Counted from the first letter of the stretch, positions 11,344 through 21,953 are shown. The stretch is 64,000 nucleotides of DNA from Micromonospora citrea (GCF_900090315.1 NZ_FMHZ01000002.1:5674501-5738500), one strand, 5' to 3'. The notes: generated from the letters alone by a model not told the origin. Translations and numbers: made by a program.

Positions 11344-12156
11344 ATGGGGCGGCGGTATGCGGACGACGTGTTGGCGGGGGACTGGCGGCGGCGCAAGGTC
11401 ACGCCCGAGGTCGACGCGGAACCGGACCTCGTGGTCGAGGACGCCGACTCCGGCTTCTGCGGGGCGGTGGTCGGCTTCGAGTCCGGCGCGGTGGTGCTGG
11501 AGGACCGGCACGGCCGGCGGCGCAACTTCCCGCTGCTGCCGGCGGCGTTCCTGCTCGACGGGCAGCCGGTGACGCTGCGCCGACCCGCCCGCGCCCCCGT
11601 CCCGGCGGCCCGCCGGCGCACCGCCTCCGGCTCGATCGCCGTGGACGGCGTCCGCGCCCAGGTCGCCAAGGCCAGCCGGATCTGGGTGGAGGGCGTCCAC
11701 GACGCCGCCCTCGTCGAGCGGATCTGGGGCGACGACCTGCGCATCGAGGGCGTGGTGGTGGAGCCGCTGGACGGCGTCGACGCCCTCGACGCCGAGGTGC
11801 GCGCCTTCGCTCCCGGCCCCGGCCGCCGTCTCGGCGTGCTGGTCGACCACCTGGTCCCCGGGTCCAAGGAGAGCCGGATCGTGGCGAAGGTGACCTCACC
11901 GCACGTGCTGGTCACCGGTCACCCGTACGTCGACGTGTGGCAGGCGGTCAAGCCGTCGGCGCTGGGCATCCGGGCGTGGCCGGTGGTGCCCCCGGGGCAG
12001 CCGTGGAAGGAGGGGGTCTGCGCCGCGCTCGGGGTGGCCGAGCCGGCCGACATGTGGCGGCACATCCTGTCCCGGGTCGACAGCTTCGCCGACGTGGAGA
12101 CCCCGCTGATCAACGCGATGGAACGCCTGATCGACTTCGTCACCGAGCCCGCCTGA
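11344..12156 (+). CDS. DUF3097 family protein
   Basis: A 270-aa protein of the actinobacterial DUF3097 family. Recognisable pieces are the start RRYADDVLAGDW, a basic middle segment, and WVEGVHDAALVERIWGDDLR followed by GVLVDHLVPGSKESRI, which resembles a Toprim-like or nucleic-acid-associated fold; that is my inference. ATG at 11344 gives the usual family N-terminus; no clear ribosome site precedes it, but TTAGCT about 9 bases upstream may mark a near-leaderless start. It is transcribed away from the 264-aa unknown. Function is not established. Confidence 0.78.
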   Translation: MGRRYADDVLAGDWRRRKVTPEVDAEPDLVVEDADSGFCGAVVGFESGAVVLEDRHGRRRNFPLLPAAFLLDGQPVTLRRPARAPVPAARRRTASGSIAVDGVRAQVAKASRIWVEGVHDAALVERIWGDDLRIEGVVVEPLDGVDALDAEVRAFAPGPGRRLGVLVDHLVPGSKESRIVAKVTSPHVLVTGHPYVDVWQAVKPSALGIRAWPVVPPGQPWKEGVCAALGVAEPADMWRHILSRVDSFADVETPLINAMERLIDFVTEPA

Positions 12157-12241
12157 GCGTGGTTGCGGTCAGGGCCGGGGCCGCCGTGCCCGGTTCCGGG
12201 CGGCCAGGCTCCGCCTTCCGTCCGCGTGCGAGATCGTGCTC

Positions 12242-12293
12242 GATCCTGGATGTGGTGGCCTCGGGTGGCTCGCGAGGGCACCCGATCCAGGAT
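12242..12293. terminator. Inverted repeat between convergent genes
   Basis: ATCCTGGAT at 12243-12251 is repeated inverted at 12285-12293 (ATCCAGGAT), with a 33-base loop. It sits between the DUF3097 gene and the serine hydrolase gene, which converge here, and is probably a bidirectional terminator. Further GATC-containing fragments of the same word flank it. Confidence 0.4.
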
Positions 12294-12341
12294 GTTGCGT
12301 GATCCTGTTGGCCGTGGTGGCCCGGACAGGGACGGGCGGGG

Positions 12342-13658
12342 TCAGGGCTCCTGGTCGGGGGTGCGGGTGAAGACGAAGGTGGCGATGTCCAGGGCCGCCA
12401 CCCGGCCGGCCTCGTCGCGCAGCACCGACAGGATCTCGCCGTTCTCCGGGCCGGAGCGGCCCCGCCAGCGGTCGGGCCCCTCCGGGGCGAACGCGCTCAC
12501 CCGCTCCCCGCGTACGTAGACCACCAGCTCGCCCGCGCCCGGGTCCCAGGTGACGTCGAGCGAGGCGCCCATCCACCACCAGCGGCCGCTGATCTCCGCG
12601 ACCTCCGCGGGCGGGGCGCCCGTGGCGGGCCGCCACGGGCGAGGCAGGGCCGGCTCGGCGTCCAGCACGGTGGTGAGGGCCCGCTGCGCGAGCCCGCCGA
12701 TGCCGCCGGTGCGGAAGCCGTACGAGTTGGCGAAGCCGATCACGCCGGTGCGGGAGGGGCGGTGCACGGCCAGGGCGGCCACGTAGCCGGGCATCGAGCC
12801 GCCGTGCCCGACGTACACCCGCTCGCCGTCGCGGTAGAGCTCCAGGCCCAGGCCGTGCCCGCCGGTCCACGAGTCGAGGTCGCTGATCACCACCGGGGCG
12901 CACATCTCGGTCAGCGTCCGCGCCGCCAGCACCTCCGGCGCCGGGTCGGCCAGGAACGCCGCCCACCTGGCCAGGTCCTCGGCGGTCGACCAGAGCTGCC
13001 CGGCCGGCGCCATCGCCCCGGTGTCGGTGCGCGGCTCCTCCCGCAGGGTGTCGTGCCAGGGGTGCACCACGTAGCCGCGGGCGAACGGCTCCGTCGCCGC
13101 GTACGTCGTGCGGCGCATGCCGAGCGGCTCCAGGAGGCGCTCGCGCAGCAGGTCGGCCCAGGGCGTGCCGGTGATCCGCTCCAGCACCCCACCCAGCAGC
13201 CCGTACGCCAGGTTGGAGTAGTGGTAGGCCCGGTGGGCGGGATAGGCGATCTTCTCGGCGGTCACCCCGGCCAGCAGCGTGGCCAGGTCCGGGCCCTCGG
13301 CGCGCTCCCACCAGGCCCCCTCCGGCTCGCGCTGCAACCCGCTCGCGTGGCCGAGCAACTGCCGCAGCGTGAGGGCGCCGACGGGGGTGCCGGGCAGGTG
13401 CTCGCCCAGCGCGTCGTCGAGGGTCAGCCGGCCGGCGTCGCGCTCCTGCATGACCAGCACGGCGGTCATCGTCTTGCTGATCGAGCCGATCCGGTACTGC
13501 AGGTCGGCGTCGGGGCGCGGGTGTTCGCCGGCGGTGGCGAGGTGGGTAAGCGCGCCGTCGCGTACCACGCCGATCACCAGCGACGGCGTACGGCCGGCGG
13601 ACTGCGCCTCCGCGACGAGGGCGTCGACCTGGCGGGCGGTGGTGGGCAGCAGGGGCAC
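12342..13658 (-). CDS. Serine hydrolase, class C beta-lactamase family
   Basis: A 438-aa penicillin-recognising enzyme of the beta-lactamase/esterase family. The catalytic S-x-x-K is SISK at residues 59-62, the Y-x-N element is YSN (YHYSNLAYG), and the third element is HGG (GHGGSMPG). A C-terminal beta-rich domain of about 90 residues follows, as in D-aminopeptidase-like members. No signal peptide is visible, so it is probably cytosolic. GTG at 13658 is 6 bases after GAGGAG. It could be an esterase, peptidase or lactamase; motifs do not separate these. Confidence 0.85.
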   Translation of the reverse strand: MPLLPTTARQVDALVAEAQSAGRTPSLVIGVVRDGALTHLATAGEHPRPDADLQYRIGSISKTMTAVLVMQERDAGRLTLDDALGEHLPGTPVGALTLRQLLGHASGLQREPEGAWWERAEGPDLATLLAGVTAEKIAYPAHRAYHYSNLAYGLLGGVLERITGTPWADLLRERLLEPLGMRRTTYAATEPFARGYVVHPWHDTLREEPRTDTGAMAPAGQLWSTAEDLARWAAFLADPAPEVLAARTLTEMCAPVVISDLDSWTGGHGLGLELYRDGERVYVGHGGSMPGYVAALAVHRPSRTGVIGFANSYGFRTGGIGGLAQRALTTVLDAEPALPRPWRPATGAPPAEVAEISGRWWWMGASLDVTWDPGAGELVVYVRGERVSAFAPEGPDRWRGRSGPENGEILSVLRDEAGRVAALDIATFVFTRTPDQEP

Positions 13659-13864
13659 GGGGCGCTCCTCGCTCGGGGCCCGGGGCGGGCCGCTGGTGTG
13701 CCGAAAGTCGCCCCGCGGGGGCGCCGACCGGTGTGCCGCCGGGCGGCCCGCGGGGGCGCCGACGTACGCCGCCGGGCGGCTTGGAGGGGCGTCGCCGGCG
13801 TGCCGCCGAGCTTACTGATCTTCGAGGCTGGGTGGTGCGTGCACCGGCGTGTCACGATCGTGGG

Positions 13865-14338
13865 GTGGACGCCGTGCTGTGGATCGTGCTGGGCGTCGTG
13901 CTGGCGGTCGCCGAGATCTTCACCACGACGCTGTTCCTGATCATGTTCGCGGCCGGGGCCTTCGCCGCCGCCGGCGCCGCGGCCCTCGGCGCGCCGGTCG
14001 GCGTGCAGGCGATCGTCTTCGCCGCGGTGTCGGCGCTGACGGTGCTGGGCGTGCGGCCGACGCTGCGCCGGCACCGGCGCTCGGCGCTGGACAGCGGCGA
14101 GCAGGCCTTCGGCGTGGAGGCGATCGAGGGCAGCGCGGCGTTGGTGCTGGAGCGGGTCGACGCCGGGCAGGGCATGGTCAAGATCGACGGTGAGCTGTGG
14201 CAGGCCCGCTCCTACGACGCGAGCCAGGTCTTCGCCCCGGGCGACCGGGTGCAGGTGATCCAGGTGCGGGGCGCCACCGCCCTGGTGTGGCGGGACGACG
14301 TTTCCCCTTCCGGCGAGCTACCCGAAGCGAAAAGGTGA
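13865..14338 (+). CDS. nfeD: NfeD-like membrane protein
   Basis: A 157-aa NfeD-family protein: two or three N-terminal membrane helices (WIVLGVVLAVAEIF, and TLFLIMFAAGAFAAAGAAAL onward) followed by a C-terminal OB-fold-like domain with the usual VKIDGELWQARS. GTG at 13865 gives the normal family length; the longer upstream frame is low-complexity. It is followed after four bases by the band-7/stomatin gene, the classical NfeD-stomatin operon that organises membrane microdomains. It corresponds to Rv1487. Confidence 0.9.
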   Translation: MDAVLWIVLGVVLAVAEIFTTTLFLIMFAAGAFAAAGAAALGAPVGVQAIVFAAVSALTVLGVRPTLRRHRRSALDSGEQAFGVEAIEGSAALVLERVDAGQGMVKIDGELWQARSYDASQVFAPGDRVQVIQVRGATALVWRDDVSPSGELPEAKR

Positions 14339-14342
14339 GCAC

Positions 14343-15449
14343 ATGGAACTCGTGATCCCGGTCCTCCTGATAGCCGTCGCGCTGATCGGGGTGATCACCC
14401 TGGCCAAGGCGGTGCGGATCGTGCCGCAGCAGCGTCAGGACGTGGTCGAGCGGCTGGGTCGGTACAAGCGCACGCTCAACCCGGGGCTGAACCTCCTGGT
14501 CCCCTTCATCGACGCGGTGCGCACCAAGGTCGACATGCGCGAGCAGGTGGTCAGCTTCCCGCCGCAGCCGGTGATCACCTCCGACAACCTGGTGGTCTCG
14601 ATCGACACGGTCCTCTACTTCAAGGTGGTCGACTCGGTCCGGGCCACGTACGAGATCTCCAACTTCCTCCAGGCCATCGAGCAGCTCACCGTCACCACGC
14701 TGCGCAACGTCATCGGTTCTCTCGACCTGGAGCGGGCGCTGACCAGCCGCGAGGAGATCAACCGGCACCTGTCCGGGGTGCTGGACGAGACGACCGGCCG
14801 CTGGGGCATCAAGGTCACCCGGGTGGAGATCAAGGCGATCGAGCCGCCGCCGAGCATCCGCGACTCGATGGAGAAGCAGATGCGCGCCGAGCGGGACCGC
14901 CGCGCGGCCATCCTCAACGCCGAGGGGCACAAGCAGTCGCAGATCCTCACCGCCGAGGGCGAGAAGCAGGCCGCGGTGCTGCGCGCCGACGGTGACCGGC
15001 AGGCGCGGATCCTGCAGGCCGAGGGCCAGGCCAAGGCGATCCGGACGGTGTTCGACGCCATCCACCAGGCCAACCCGAGCCAGAAGGTGCTGGCCTACCA
15101 GTACCTCCAGGCCCTGCCGCAGATCGCCAACGGCACCGCGAACAAGGTCTGGATCGTGCCGGCCGAGCTGACCAAGGCCCTCGAGGGGATGGGCGGCGCG
15201 CTCGGCGGGCTGAGCCAGATGGTGGGTGACACCCCGGCGCCCGAGGCCGCCGACCACGCGAGCCAGGTCGAGCGCGAGGCGGCGGAGGCCGCGCAGGCCG
15301 CGGCGGCCGCCGCCCAGCAGATCCACGACGAGGTACGCGTCGCCGAGGCGCAGGCCTCCGGCGGCAAGCCGCAGGGACTGCCGGCGCCGGAGCCGGTCTC
15401 CCCGGCGAGCCTGCTCAACGACCCGGCCGACCAGCGCGAGCGGGGCTGA
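14343..15449 (+). CDS. SPFH/band-7 (stomatin-like) protein
   Basis: A 368-aa protein with one N-terminal membrane helix (LVIPVLLIAVALIGVITLA), an SPFH domain (about residues 30-200) including VPQQRQDVVERLGRY and LLVPFIDAV, and a long alanine- and glutamate-rich coiled coil (NAEGHKQSQILTAEGEKQAA). Such proteins form ring-like membrane scaffolds and act with NfeD. A good ribosome site (AAAGGTG) precedes the ATG. It matches Rv1488 in order. The last codons and the stop belong to the first copy of a 32-bp tandem repeat. Confidence 0.92.
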   Translation: MELVIPVLLIAVALIGVITLAKAVRIVPQQRQDVVERLGRYKRTLNPGLNLLVPFIDAVRTKVDMREQVVSFPPQPVITSDNLVVSIDTVLYFKVVDSVRATYEISNFLQAIEQLTVTTLRNVIGSLDLERALTSREEINRHLSGVLDETTGRWGIKVTRVEIKAIEPPPSIRDSMEKQMRAERDRRAAILNAEGHKQSQILTAEGEKQAAVLRADGDRQARILQAEGQAKAIRTVFDAIHQANPSQKVLAYQYLQALPQIANGTANKVWIVPAELTKALEGMGGALGGLSQMVGDTPAPEAADHASQVEREAAEAAQAAAAAAQQIHDEVRVAEAQASGGKPQGLPAPEPVSPASLLNDPADQRERG

Positions 15450-15523
15450 CCGGCCCGGTCGACCAGCGCGAGCGGGGCTGACCGGCCCGGTCGACCAGCG
15501 CGAGCGGGGCTGACCGGCCCGGG
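15429..15523 (+). repeat. 32-bp tandem repeat, three copies, spanning a stop codon
   Basis: Three nearly identical 32-bp units start at 15429, 15461 and 15493. Each contains GACCAGCGCGAGCGGGGCTGA, that is, the last codons and the stop of the band-7 gene. Only the first copy is read. The array looks like a recent replication-slippage expansion of the gene's 3' end. Confidence 0.9.
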
Positions 15524-15538
15524 CGGCGATCGCCCGGG
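15518..15538 (+). terminator. Hairpin after the band-7 repeat array
   Basis: An 8-bp GC stem (CCCGGGCG with CGCCCGGG) with a 5-base loop follows the third repeat copy. It probably ends the nfeD operon. Confidence 0.55.
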
Positions 15539-15558
15539 GAAATGCGAGAAAGACTCAT

Positions 15559-15623
15559 GGGGCGCTCCGGTGCCTGCCACCATCGGTCCTAGGACGGGCG
15601 GTGACCAGGCACCGGGGCGCCCC
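15559..15623. other. Long stem-loop upstream of the 15663 gene
   Basis: An 18-bp stem (15559-15576 with 15606-15623, one G-T pair) closes a 29-base loop that itself contains the palindrome GTCCTAGGAC. It lies 40 bases before the next ATG and 20 bases after the terminator-like hairpin. It may be a bidirectional terminator, a leader structure or a small RNA; the sequence alone does not decide. Confidence 0.5.
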
Positions 15624-15662
15624 GGCGCGTCCCGCGCCGCTCGCGGACGAGCGAGGTGACGC

Positions 15663-16466
15663 ATGAAGGATCCGGCGAAGCGGATGTGGTCCTCGGCCCC
15701 GGTGCCCGGCGCGCACGACCCCACCGGGCCGCTGGGGAGCCGGCGCACCGGCGGCGGGTTCGGGGTGCTGCCGTTCGTCGAGCCGACGCCGGTCGGGCCG
15801 GCCACCAACGCCAGCTGGGCCTGGTCGCTGCGGCGGCTCGCCCGGGCGGCGGTGTGGCTGCTTCCCGCGTACGCCGTGCTCTACGGCGTCGTGGCGATGG
15901 CCAGCGACGGCGGGGTGGGCAACGACCCGTACCCGGCCGACGGGCGGCCGCTCTACCTGGTGGGCTGGGTGGCGTCGGTCTGGCTCGGGCTGCTCGCGCT
16001 GCTGGCGCTGACGGGTCTGCTGGCGGCGGCCCGCAGCCGCCGGGCGGCCGTGGCGGGCCTGCTGGTGTCCATGGCCGGCACGGTGCTCATGCTGCCCTTC
16101 GCGGGGCTGGCGGAGCAGACCCCGGTCTTCGGCACCACCGCCCGCGCGCTCGTGCTCGTCGGGGCCACCTGCTACAGCGTGGGCTGGCTGCTGACCGGTT
16201 GGTCGGTGGCCCGGTCCGGGACGTTCAGCATCGGTGACGGCACCATGCTGATGATCGCCGCCCCGCTGCTGGGCGTCGGCGGCGCGCTGATCGGCTCGTT
16301 GCAGACCTTCGGGGCCATCTTCGTGCTGGTCGCCGGCATCGGCATCGGCTACCGCTCCGGGCGCCTGATGCCCCGCGACATCGTCCGCGACGCCGCCAGC
16401 GCCAGCCTCGCCACGGCCGCCGCCCCGACCGGGCCGGGCCCGAACGGCCCGCTGGCCGCCGGCTGA
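15663..16466 (+). CDS. Membrane protein of unknown function
   Basis: A 267-aa protein with a polar N-terminus of about 50 residues (Pro/Gly-rich) and six or so hydrophobic segments, including WLLPAYAVLYGVVAMA, VASVWLGLLALLALTGLL and MLMIAAPLLGVGGALIG. GAGGTGACGC precedes the ATG. Its final residues are Ala/Pro/Gly-rich and probably disordered. No family motif was recognised. It precedes the penicillin-binding protein gene by 163 bases on the same strand, but nothing shows a shared role. Confidence 0.7.
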   Translation: MKDPAKRMWSSAPVPGAHDPTGPLGSRRTGGGFGVLPFVEPTPVGPATNASWAWSLRRLARAAVWLLPAYAVLYGVVAMASDGGVGNDPYPADGRPLYLVGWVASVWLGLLALLALTGLLAAARSRRAAVAGLLVSMAGTVLMLPFAGLAEQTPVFGTTARALVLVGATCYSVGWLLTGWSVARSGTFSIGDGTMLMIAAPLLGVGGALIGSLQTFGAIFVLVAGIGIGYRSGRLMPRDIVRDAASASLATAAAPTGPGPNGPLAAG

Positions 16467-16629
16467 GCCGCGCGCCACCGGCGCAGGCCGCATCCGGGGC
16501 GGTGCCGGTGGGGCCCCCGGGGAGGCTGGGGCGGCTGGGTGGGAGGTCGCTGGCAGCCGGCGGTGAAGTTGCTGACAGGTGGCCCGCGGGGGTGGTCGGT
16601 CGGCGGCTTTCGTGGCAATCCTGGAGACC

Positions 16630-18837
16630 ATGGCCCCACCCCGCTCGCCGCTGTCGCGGCTGTTCACCGTGCTGCTCGCCGGCGTGCTCGCCGGCCTGGT
16701 GCTGGCGGTCGCCGCGCTGCCGGGCAACCTGCTGTTCGGGTTCGCCGCCAAGGCCGCGGCGGGGTCGTACGAGGCGCTGCCCGAGGCGCTGCGCACCCCT
16801 GCCACGCCGCAGCGCTCCTACCTCTACGCCAACGACGGCAAGACGCTGATCACCACGTTCTACGACGTCAACCGCACCGACGTGCCGCTGGACGAGATCG
16901 CCCCGGTGATGCGGCAGGCGATCGTGGCGGCCGAGGACCGGCGCTTCTACGACCACGGCGGCGCGGACCTGCGCGGGCTGCTGCGGGCCGTGGTGTCGAA
17001 CGCCTCCGGCGGGCAGCAGGGCGGTTCGACGCTGACCATGCAGTACGTCCGCAACGTGCTCAAGACCGACCCCGGCCGCACCGCCGAGCAGCGCGCCGCG
17101 GCCACCGAGCAGACCGTCGGGCGCAAGATCCAGGAGATCCGGTACGCCACGGCGCTGGAGCAGCGCCTGAGCAAGGACGAGATCCTCAACCGCTACCTGA
17201 ACATCGCGTACTTCGGCTCCGGGGCGTACGGCGTCGCGGCGGCCAGCCAGCGCTACTTCGCCAAGGCCCCGGCGGAGCTGACCCTCGGCGAGGCGGCCCT
17301 GCTCGCCGGCCTGGTGCAGTCGCCGGAGGCGTACAGCCCGATCGACGGCGACGCGGACGCGGCGCTTCAGCGGCGCGGCTACGTGCTGGACGCGATGGTC
17401 TCCACCGGCGCGATCAGCGCCGAGGAGGCCGCGCGGGCCCGCGCGGAGAAGCTGACGCTGCGCCCCACCGCCCAGCCCAACGGCTGCACCGCCGTCGCCC
17501 AGGGCCACGACGACTGGGGCTTCTTCTGCGACTACCTGCGGCAGTGGTGGCTCGCGCAGCCCGCGTTCGGCGAGACCGTCGAGGAGCGCGAACAGGCCCT
17601 GCGCCGGGGCGGCTACACCGTGGTGACGTCGCTGGACCCGCAGGTCCAGGCCACCGCGCAGAAGGAGGCCACCCGGGTCTACGGGTACGCCGACAAGCGC
17701 GCCCTGCCGATCGCCGCCGTCGAGCCGGGCACCGGCCGGGTGCTGGCGATGGCCGTCAACCGGCACTACAGCCTCGACGCCAACCCGGACGGGCGGGCCA
17801 ACCGCCCCAACACCGTCAACCCGCTGATCTCCGGCGGCGACAGCGTCGACGGCTACCAGGCCGGGTCGACGTTCAAGCTGTTCACCATGCTCGCCGCCCT
17901 GGAGGCCGGCAAGCCCCTCGCGACCGGCTTCGACGCGCCCAGCCGGCTGCCCACCCGGTACGCCGCCGAGGGCGAGGGAAGCTGCGAGGGCCGGTGGTGC
18001 CCGGCAAACGCCAACCCGGAGTGGATGGACGGCTACCGGATGATGTGGGACGGCTTCGGTCGCTCGGTCAACACCTACTTCGTCTGGCTGGCCGAACAGG
18101 TCGGGCAGGAGAAGGTGGTGGAGATGGCGCAGCGCCTCGGCATCACCTTCCGGGCCGACGCCGACGCCGCGTTCGCCGAGAACGACGCCGCCAACTGGGG
18201 CTCGTTCACCCTGGGCGTGGCCGCCACCACCCCGCTCGACCTGGCCAACGCGTACGCCACGGTGGCCGCCGAGGGGACCTACTGCACGCCGCTGCCGGTG
18301 GTCTCGGTGACCGCCCCCGACGGCGAACGGGTGCCCGTGGGCGACCCGTCCTGCCGCCGGGTGCTCGACGCCGACGTGGCCCGGGCCGCCACCGACGCGG
18401 CGCGCTGCCCGGTGGGCCAGCAGTCCGCGTTCGGGCAGTGCAACGGCGGCACGGCCACCTCGGTGAACCGGATCCTCGACGGCCGCCCGGTCGCCGGCAA
18501 GACCGGTAGCTCGGAGCGCAACGCGACGGAGACGTTCGTCGGCTTCACCCCGCAGGTGGCGGTGGCCGGCATCGCCGCCAACCCGGACGACCCGACCGAC
18601 TCGGTGGGCGCCGCGGTGCAGGCCAAGGTGATCGACGCGGTCGCCCGGGTCATCGCCACCGCCGTCGACGGGCAGCCGGAGAAGAGCTTCGCGGCCCCCA
18701 GCCGCGAACTCGTCGGCGACCCGCGCCGCCCGGTGGAGCGACCCCGGGTCGAGCCGCGTCGCCCCGCCGAGGAACGGCGGCCCTCGGACGAGCAGCGCCT
18801 GTCCGACCTGCGACGCTGGCTCGAGCGCCGGGGCTGA
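16630..18837 (+). CDS. Bifunctional penicillin-binding protein (GT51 + transpeptidase)
   Basis: A 735-aa class A penicillin-binding protein that polymerises and cross-links peptidoglycan outside the membrane. A single N-terminal membrane anchor (about residues 10-35) is followed by a GT51 domain with the catalytic glutamate in AAEDRRFYDHGG (Glu102) and GGSTLTMQYVRN. The transpeptidase domain has S-T-F-K with Ser413, SVN at 479-481 and KTG at 624-626. The last 50 residues are Arg/Pro-rich. Several cysteines in the transpeptidase domain are notable for an exported protein and may form disulfides. ATG at 16630 was preferred to a start 17 codons upstream because the membrane anchor follows directly. 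Confidence 0.92.
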   Translation: MAPPRSPLSRLFTVLLAGVLAGLVLAVAALPGNLLFGFAAKAAAGSYEALPEALRTPATPQRSYLYANDGKTLITTFYDVNRTDVPLDEIAPVMRQAIVAAEDRRFYDHGGADLRGLLRAVVSNASGGQQGGSTLTMQYVRNVLKTDPGRTAEQRAAATEQTVGRKIQEIRYATALEQRLSKDEILNRYLNIAYFGSGAYGVAAASQRYFAKAPAELTLGEAALLAGLVQSPEAYSPIDGDADAALQRRGYVLDAMVSTGAISAEEAARARAEKLTLRPTAQPNGCTAVAQGHDDWGFFCDYLRQWWLAQPAFGETVEEREQALRRGGYTVVTSLDPQVQATAQKEATRVYGYADKRALPIAAVEPGTGRVLAMAVNRHYSLDANPDGRANRPNTVNPLISGGDSVDGYQAGSTFKLFTMLAALEAGKPLATGFDAPSRLPTRYAAEGEGSCEGRWCPANANPEWMDGYRMMWDGFGRSVNTYFVWLAEQVGQEKVVEMAQRLGITFRADADAAFAENDAANWGSFTLGVAATTPLDLANAYATVAAEGTYCTPLPVVSVTAPDGERVPVGDPSCRRVLDADVARAATDAARCPVGQQSAFGQCNGGTATSVNRILDGRPVAGKTGSSERNATETFVGFTPQVAVAGIAANPDDPTDSVGAAVQAKVIDAVARVIATAVDGQPEKSFAAPSRELVGDPRRPVERPRVEPRRPAEERRPSDEQRLSDLRRWLERRG

Positions 18838-18999
18838 CGACGCGCCGGGCCGGGCCGGCCGGTGCCGTCGCCCGGGTGGGTCCGGCGGGAAAAGACCTCC
18901 CGGAGAAATCTTCCCGGGGCCGTCGGATCCGGCGTCGCCGCTCCGACCCCCTGGCGAGAACGCCCACGAGGGGCGTCCGACGCCAACGGGAGCAGGACC

Positions 19000-19563
19000 A
19001 TGCGGAAGATCGTCTACGGGGTGCACCAGTCGCTGGACGGCTTCATCGAGGGGCCGAACGGCGAGTTCGACTGGCCGCGGATGGGCCCGGAGCTGTCCGC
19101 CTTCTCGCTGGAGCAGTGCGGCCGGGCCGGGTCACTCGTCTACGGCCGCCGGGTCTGGGAGTTCATGGCGGCCTACTGGCCGCAGGCGGAGTCGATCTCC
19201 GACCACCCGCACGACCTCGCGTTCGTGCCGATCTGGCGGCGCACGCCCAAGGTGGTGATCTCGCGCACGCTCGCCGAGGCCGACCACGGTGCCCGGGTGG
19301 TCGGCGGCGGCGACCTCGCCAGGGAGGTCACCGCGCTCAAGGACCAGCCGGGCGGTGACCTGCTGCTCAACGGTGGCGCCGAAGCGGCCGCCGCGCTGAC
19401 CGCGCTCGGCCTGGTCGACGAGTACCAGATCTTCGTGCACCCGGTGGTGCTGGGCGGCGGCAAGCCGGTCTTCTCGGCCACGGAGCGGCTGAAGCTGCGA
19501 CTGGTGGAGTCGCGGACCTTCGACGGCACCTCCGTGCTGCTGCGATACCACCGGGCCGGCTGA
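19000..19563 (+). CDS. Dihydrofolate-reductase-like protein (RibD C-terminal family)
   Basis: A 187-aa protein of the RibD C-terminal/DHFR-like fold, common in actinobacteria as single-domain reductases of unknown substrate. The N-terminus (MRKIVYGVHQSLDGFIEGP) and the pattern LVYGRRVWEFMAAYWP, KVVISRTL and GDLLLNGGAEAAAALTALGLVDEYQIFVHPVVLGGGKP (quoted in parts, residues about 75-160) fit the family. GGGAGCAGG lies ahead of the ATG. It probably binds NADPH. It is a stand-alone gene. Confidence 0.85.
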   Translation: MRKIVYGVHQSLDGFIEGPNGEFDWPRMGPELSAFSLEQCGRAGSLVYGRRVWEFMAAYWPQAESISDHPHDLAFVPIWRRTPKVVISRTLAEADHGARVVGGGDLAREVTALKDQPGGDLLLNGGAEAAAALTALGLVDEYQIFVHPVVLGGGKPVFSATERLKLRLVESRTFDGTSVLLRYHRAG

Positions 19564-19612
19564 CGACGGCCGGGTCCGGGGGCGGCGCGGCGCGTCCGGC
19601 AGAATCGTGCGG

Positions 19613-20434
19613 GTGCCAGTCCACCAGATCACCGACCCGGACGACGACCGGATCGCCGACTACCGCGCGCTGACCGACGTCGAGCTGCGTACCCGCTGGG
19701 AGCCGCCGCACGGCCTGTTCATCGCCGAGGGTGAGCTGGTGCTGCGGCGGGCCCTGCGGGCCGGCTATCCGGCCCGGTCGTACCTGGTGGACGCCAAGCG
19801 GGTCGACCAGCTCGCCGACCTGGACACGGGCGACGCCCCCGTCTACGCGGCCACGCAGGACGTGCTGGAGCGGGCGACCGGCTTCCACGTGCACCGGGGC
19901 GTGCTGGCGTCGTTCCGGCGCAAGCCGCTGCCGGCCGCGGAGGAGGTGCTCGCCGCCGCCCGGCGGGTGGTCATCCTGGAGGACGTCAACAACCACACCA
20001 ACCTCGGCGCGGTGTTCAGGGGCGCCGCCGCGCTCGGCATCGACGCGGTGCTGCTGTCGCCGTCCTGCGCCGATCCGCTGTACCGACGCAGCGTGCGGGT
20101 CAGCATGGGAGAGGTCTTCGCGGTCCCGTACGCCAAGCTCGAGCGCTGGCCCGCGGGCCTGGACCAGGTGCGGGAGGCGGGCTTCACGGTGCTCGCCATG
20201 ACGCCCGCCCCGGACGCCGTACCGATCCAGCGGTTGACTCCGGCGCAGCGCGAGCGGGCGGCGCTGCTGCTCGGGGCCGAGGGGCCCGGCCTCACCGCGG
20301 CGGCCCAGTCGGCCAGCGACGTACGGGTGGTCATCCCGATGCGGCGCGGCGTCGACTCGTTGAACGTCGCCGCCGCCGCGGCGGTGGCGTTCTGGGAACT
20401 GGGTCGCGACGACCCGCCGTTCGGCAACGGGTAG
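19613..20434 (+). CDS. TrmH/SpoU family RNA methyltransferase
   Basis: A 273-aa SPOUT-class methyltransferase that 2'-O-methylates rRNA or tRNA using S-adenosylmethionine. The N-terminal substrate-binding part (residues 1-95) precedes the SPOUT domain with the motif 1 asparagine (LEDVNNHTNLGAVFR), motif 2 (LLLGAEGPGL) and motif 3 (VVIPMRRGVDSLNVAAAAAV). GTG at 19613 lies 7 bases after CAGAAT (19600-19605), the spacing seen for other probable leaderless genes here; GTG at 19607 is the alternative. The target nucleotide cannot be predicted. Confidence 0.9.
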   Translation: MPVHQITDPDDDRIADYRALTDVELRTRWEPPHGLFIAEGELVLRRALRAGYPARSYLVDAKRVDQLADLDTGDAPVYAATQDVLERATGFHVHRGVLASFRRKPLPAAEEVLAAARRVVILEDVNNHTNLGAVFRGAAALGIDAVLLSPSCADPLYRRSVRVSMGEVFAVPYAKLERWPAGLDQVREAGFTVLAMTPAPDAVPIQRLTPAQRERAALLLGAEGPGLTAAAQSASDVRVVIPMRRGVDSLNVAAAAAVAFWELGRDDPPFGNG

Positions 20435-20465
20435 CCGCCGAGGATGGTCGATCTCAGGTCTCGGC

Positions 20466-21953
<1,488 letters not shown>

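Noticed and set aside
18880..18920. Possible hairpin with GGGAAAAGA and TCTTCCCG before the reductase-like gene
   Set aside because: Arms match only with bulges, so it is not a convincing terminator.
16225..19026. A 933-codon minus-strand ORF opposite the penicillin-binding protein
   Set aside because: It is antisense to a gene with complete catalytic motifs and encodes His/Arg/Gly-rich low-complexity sequence typical of shadow frames in high-GC DNA.
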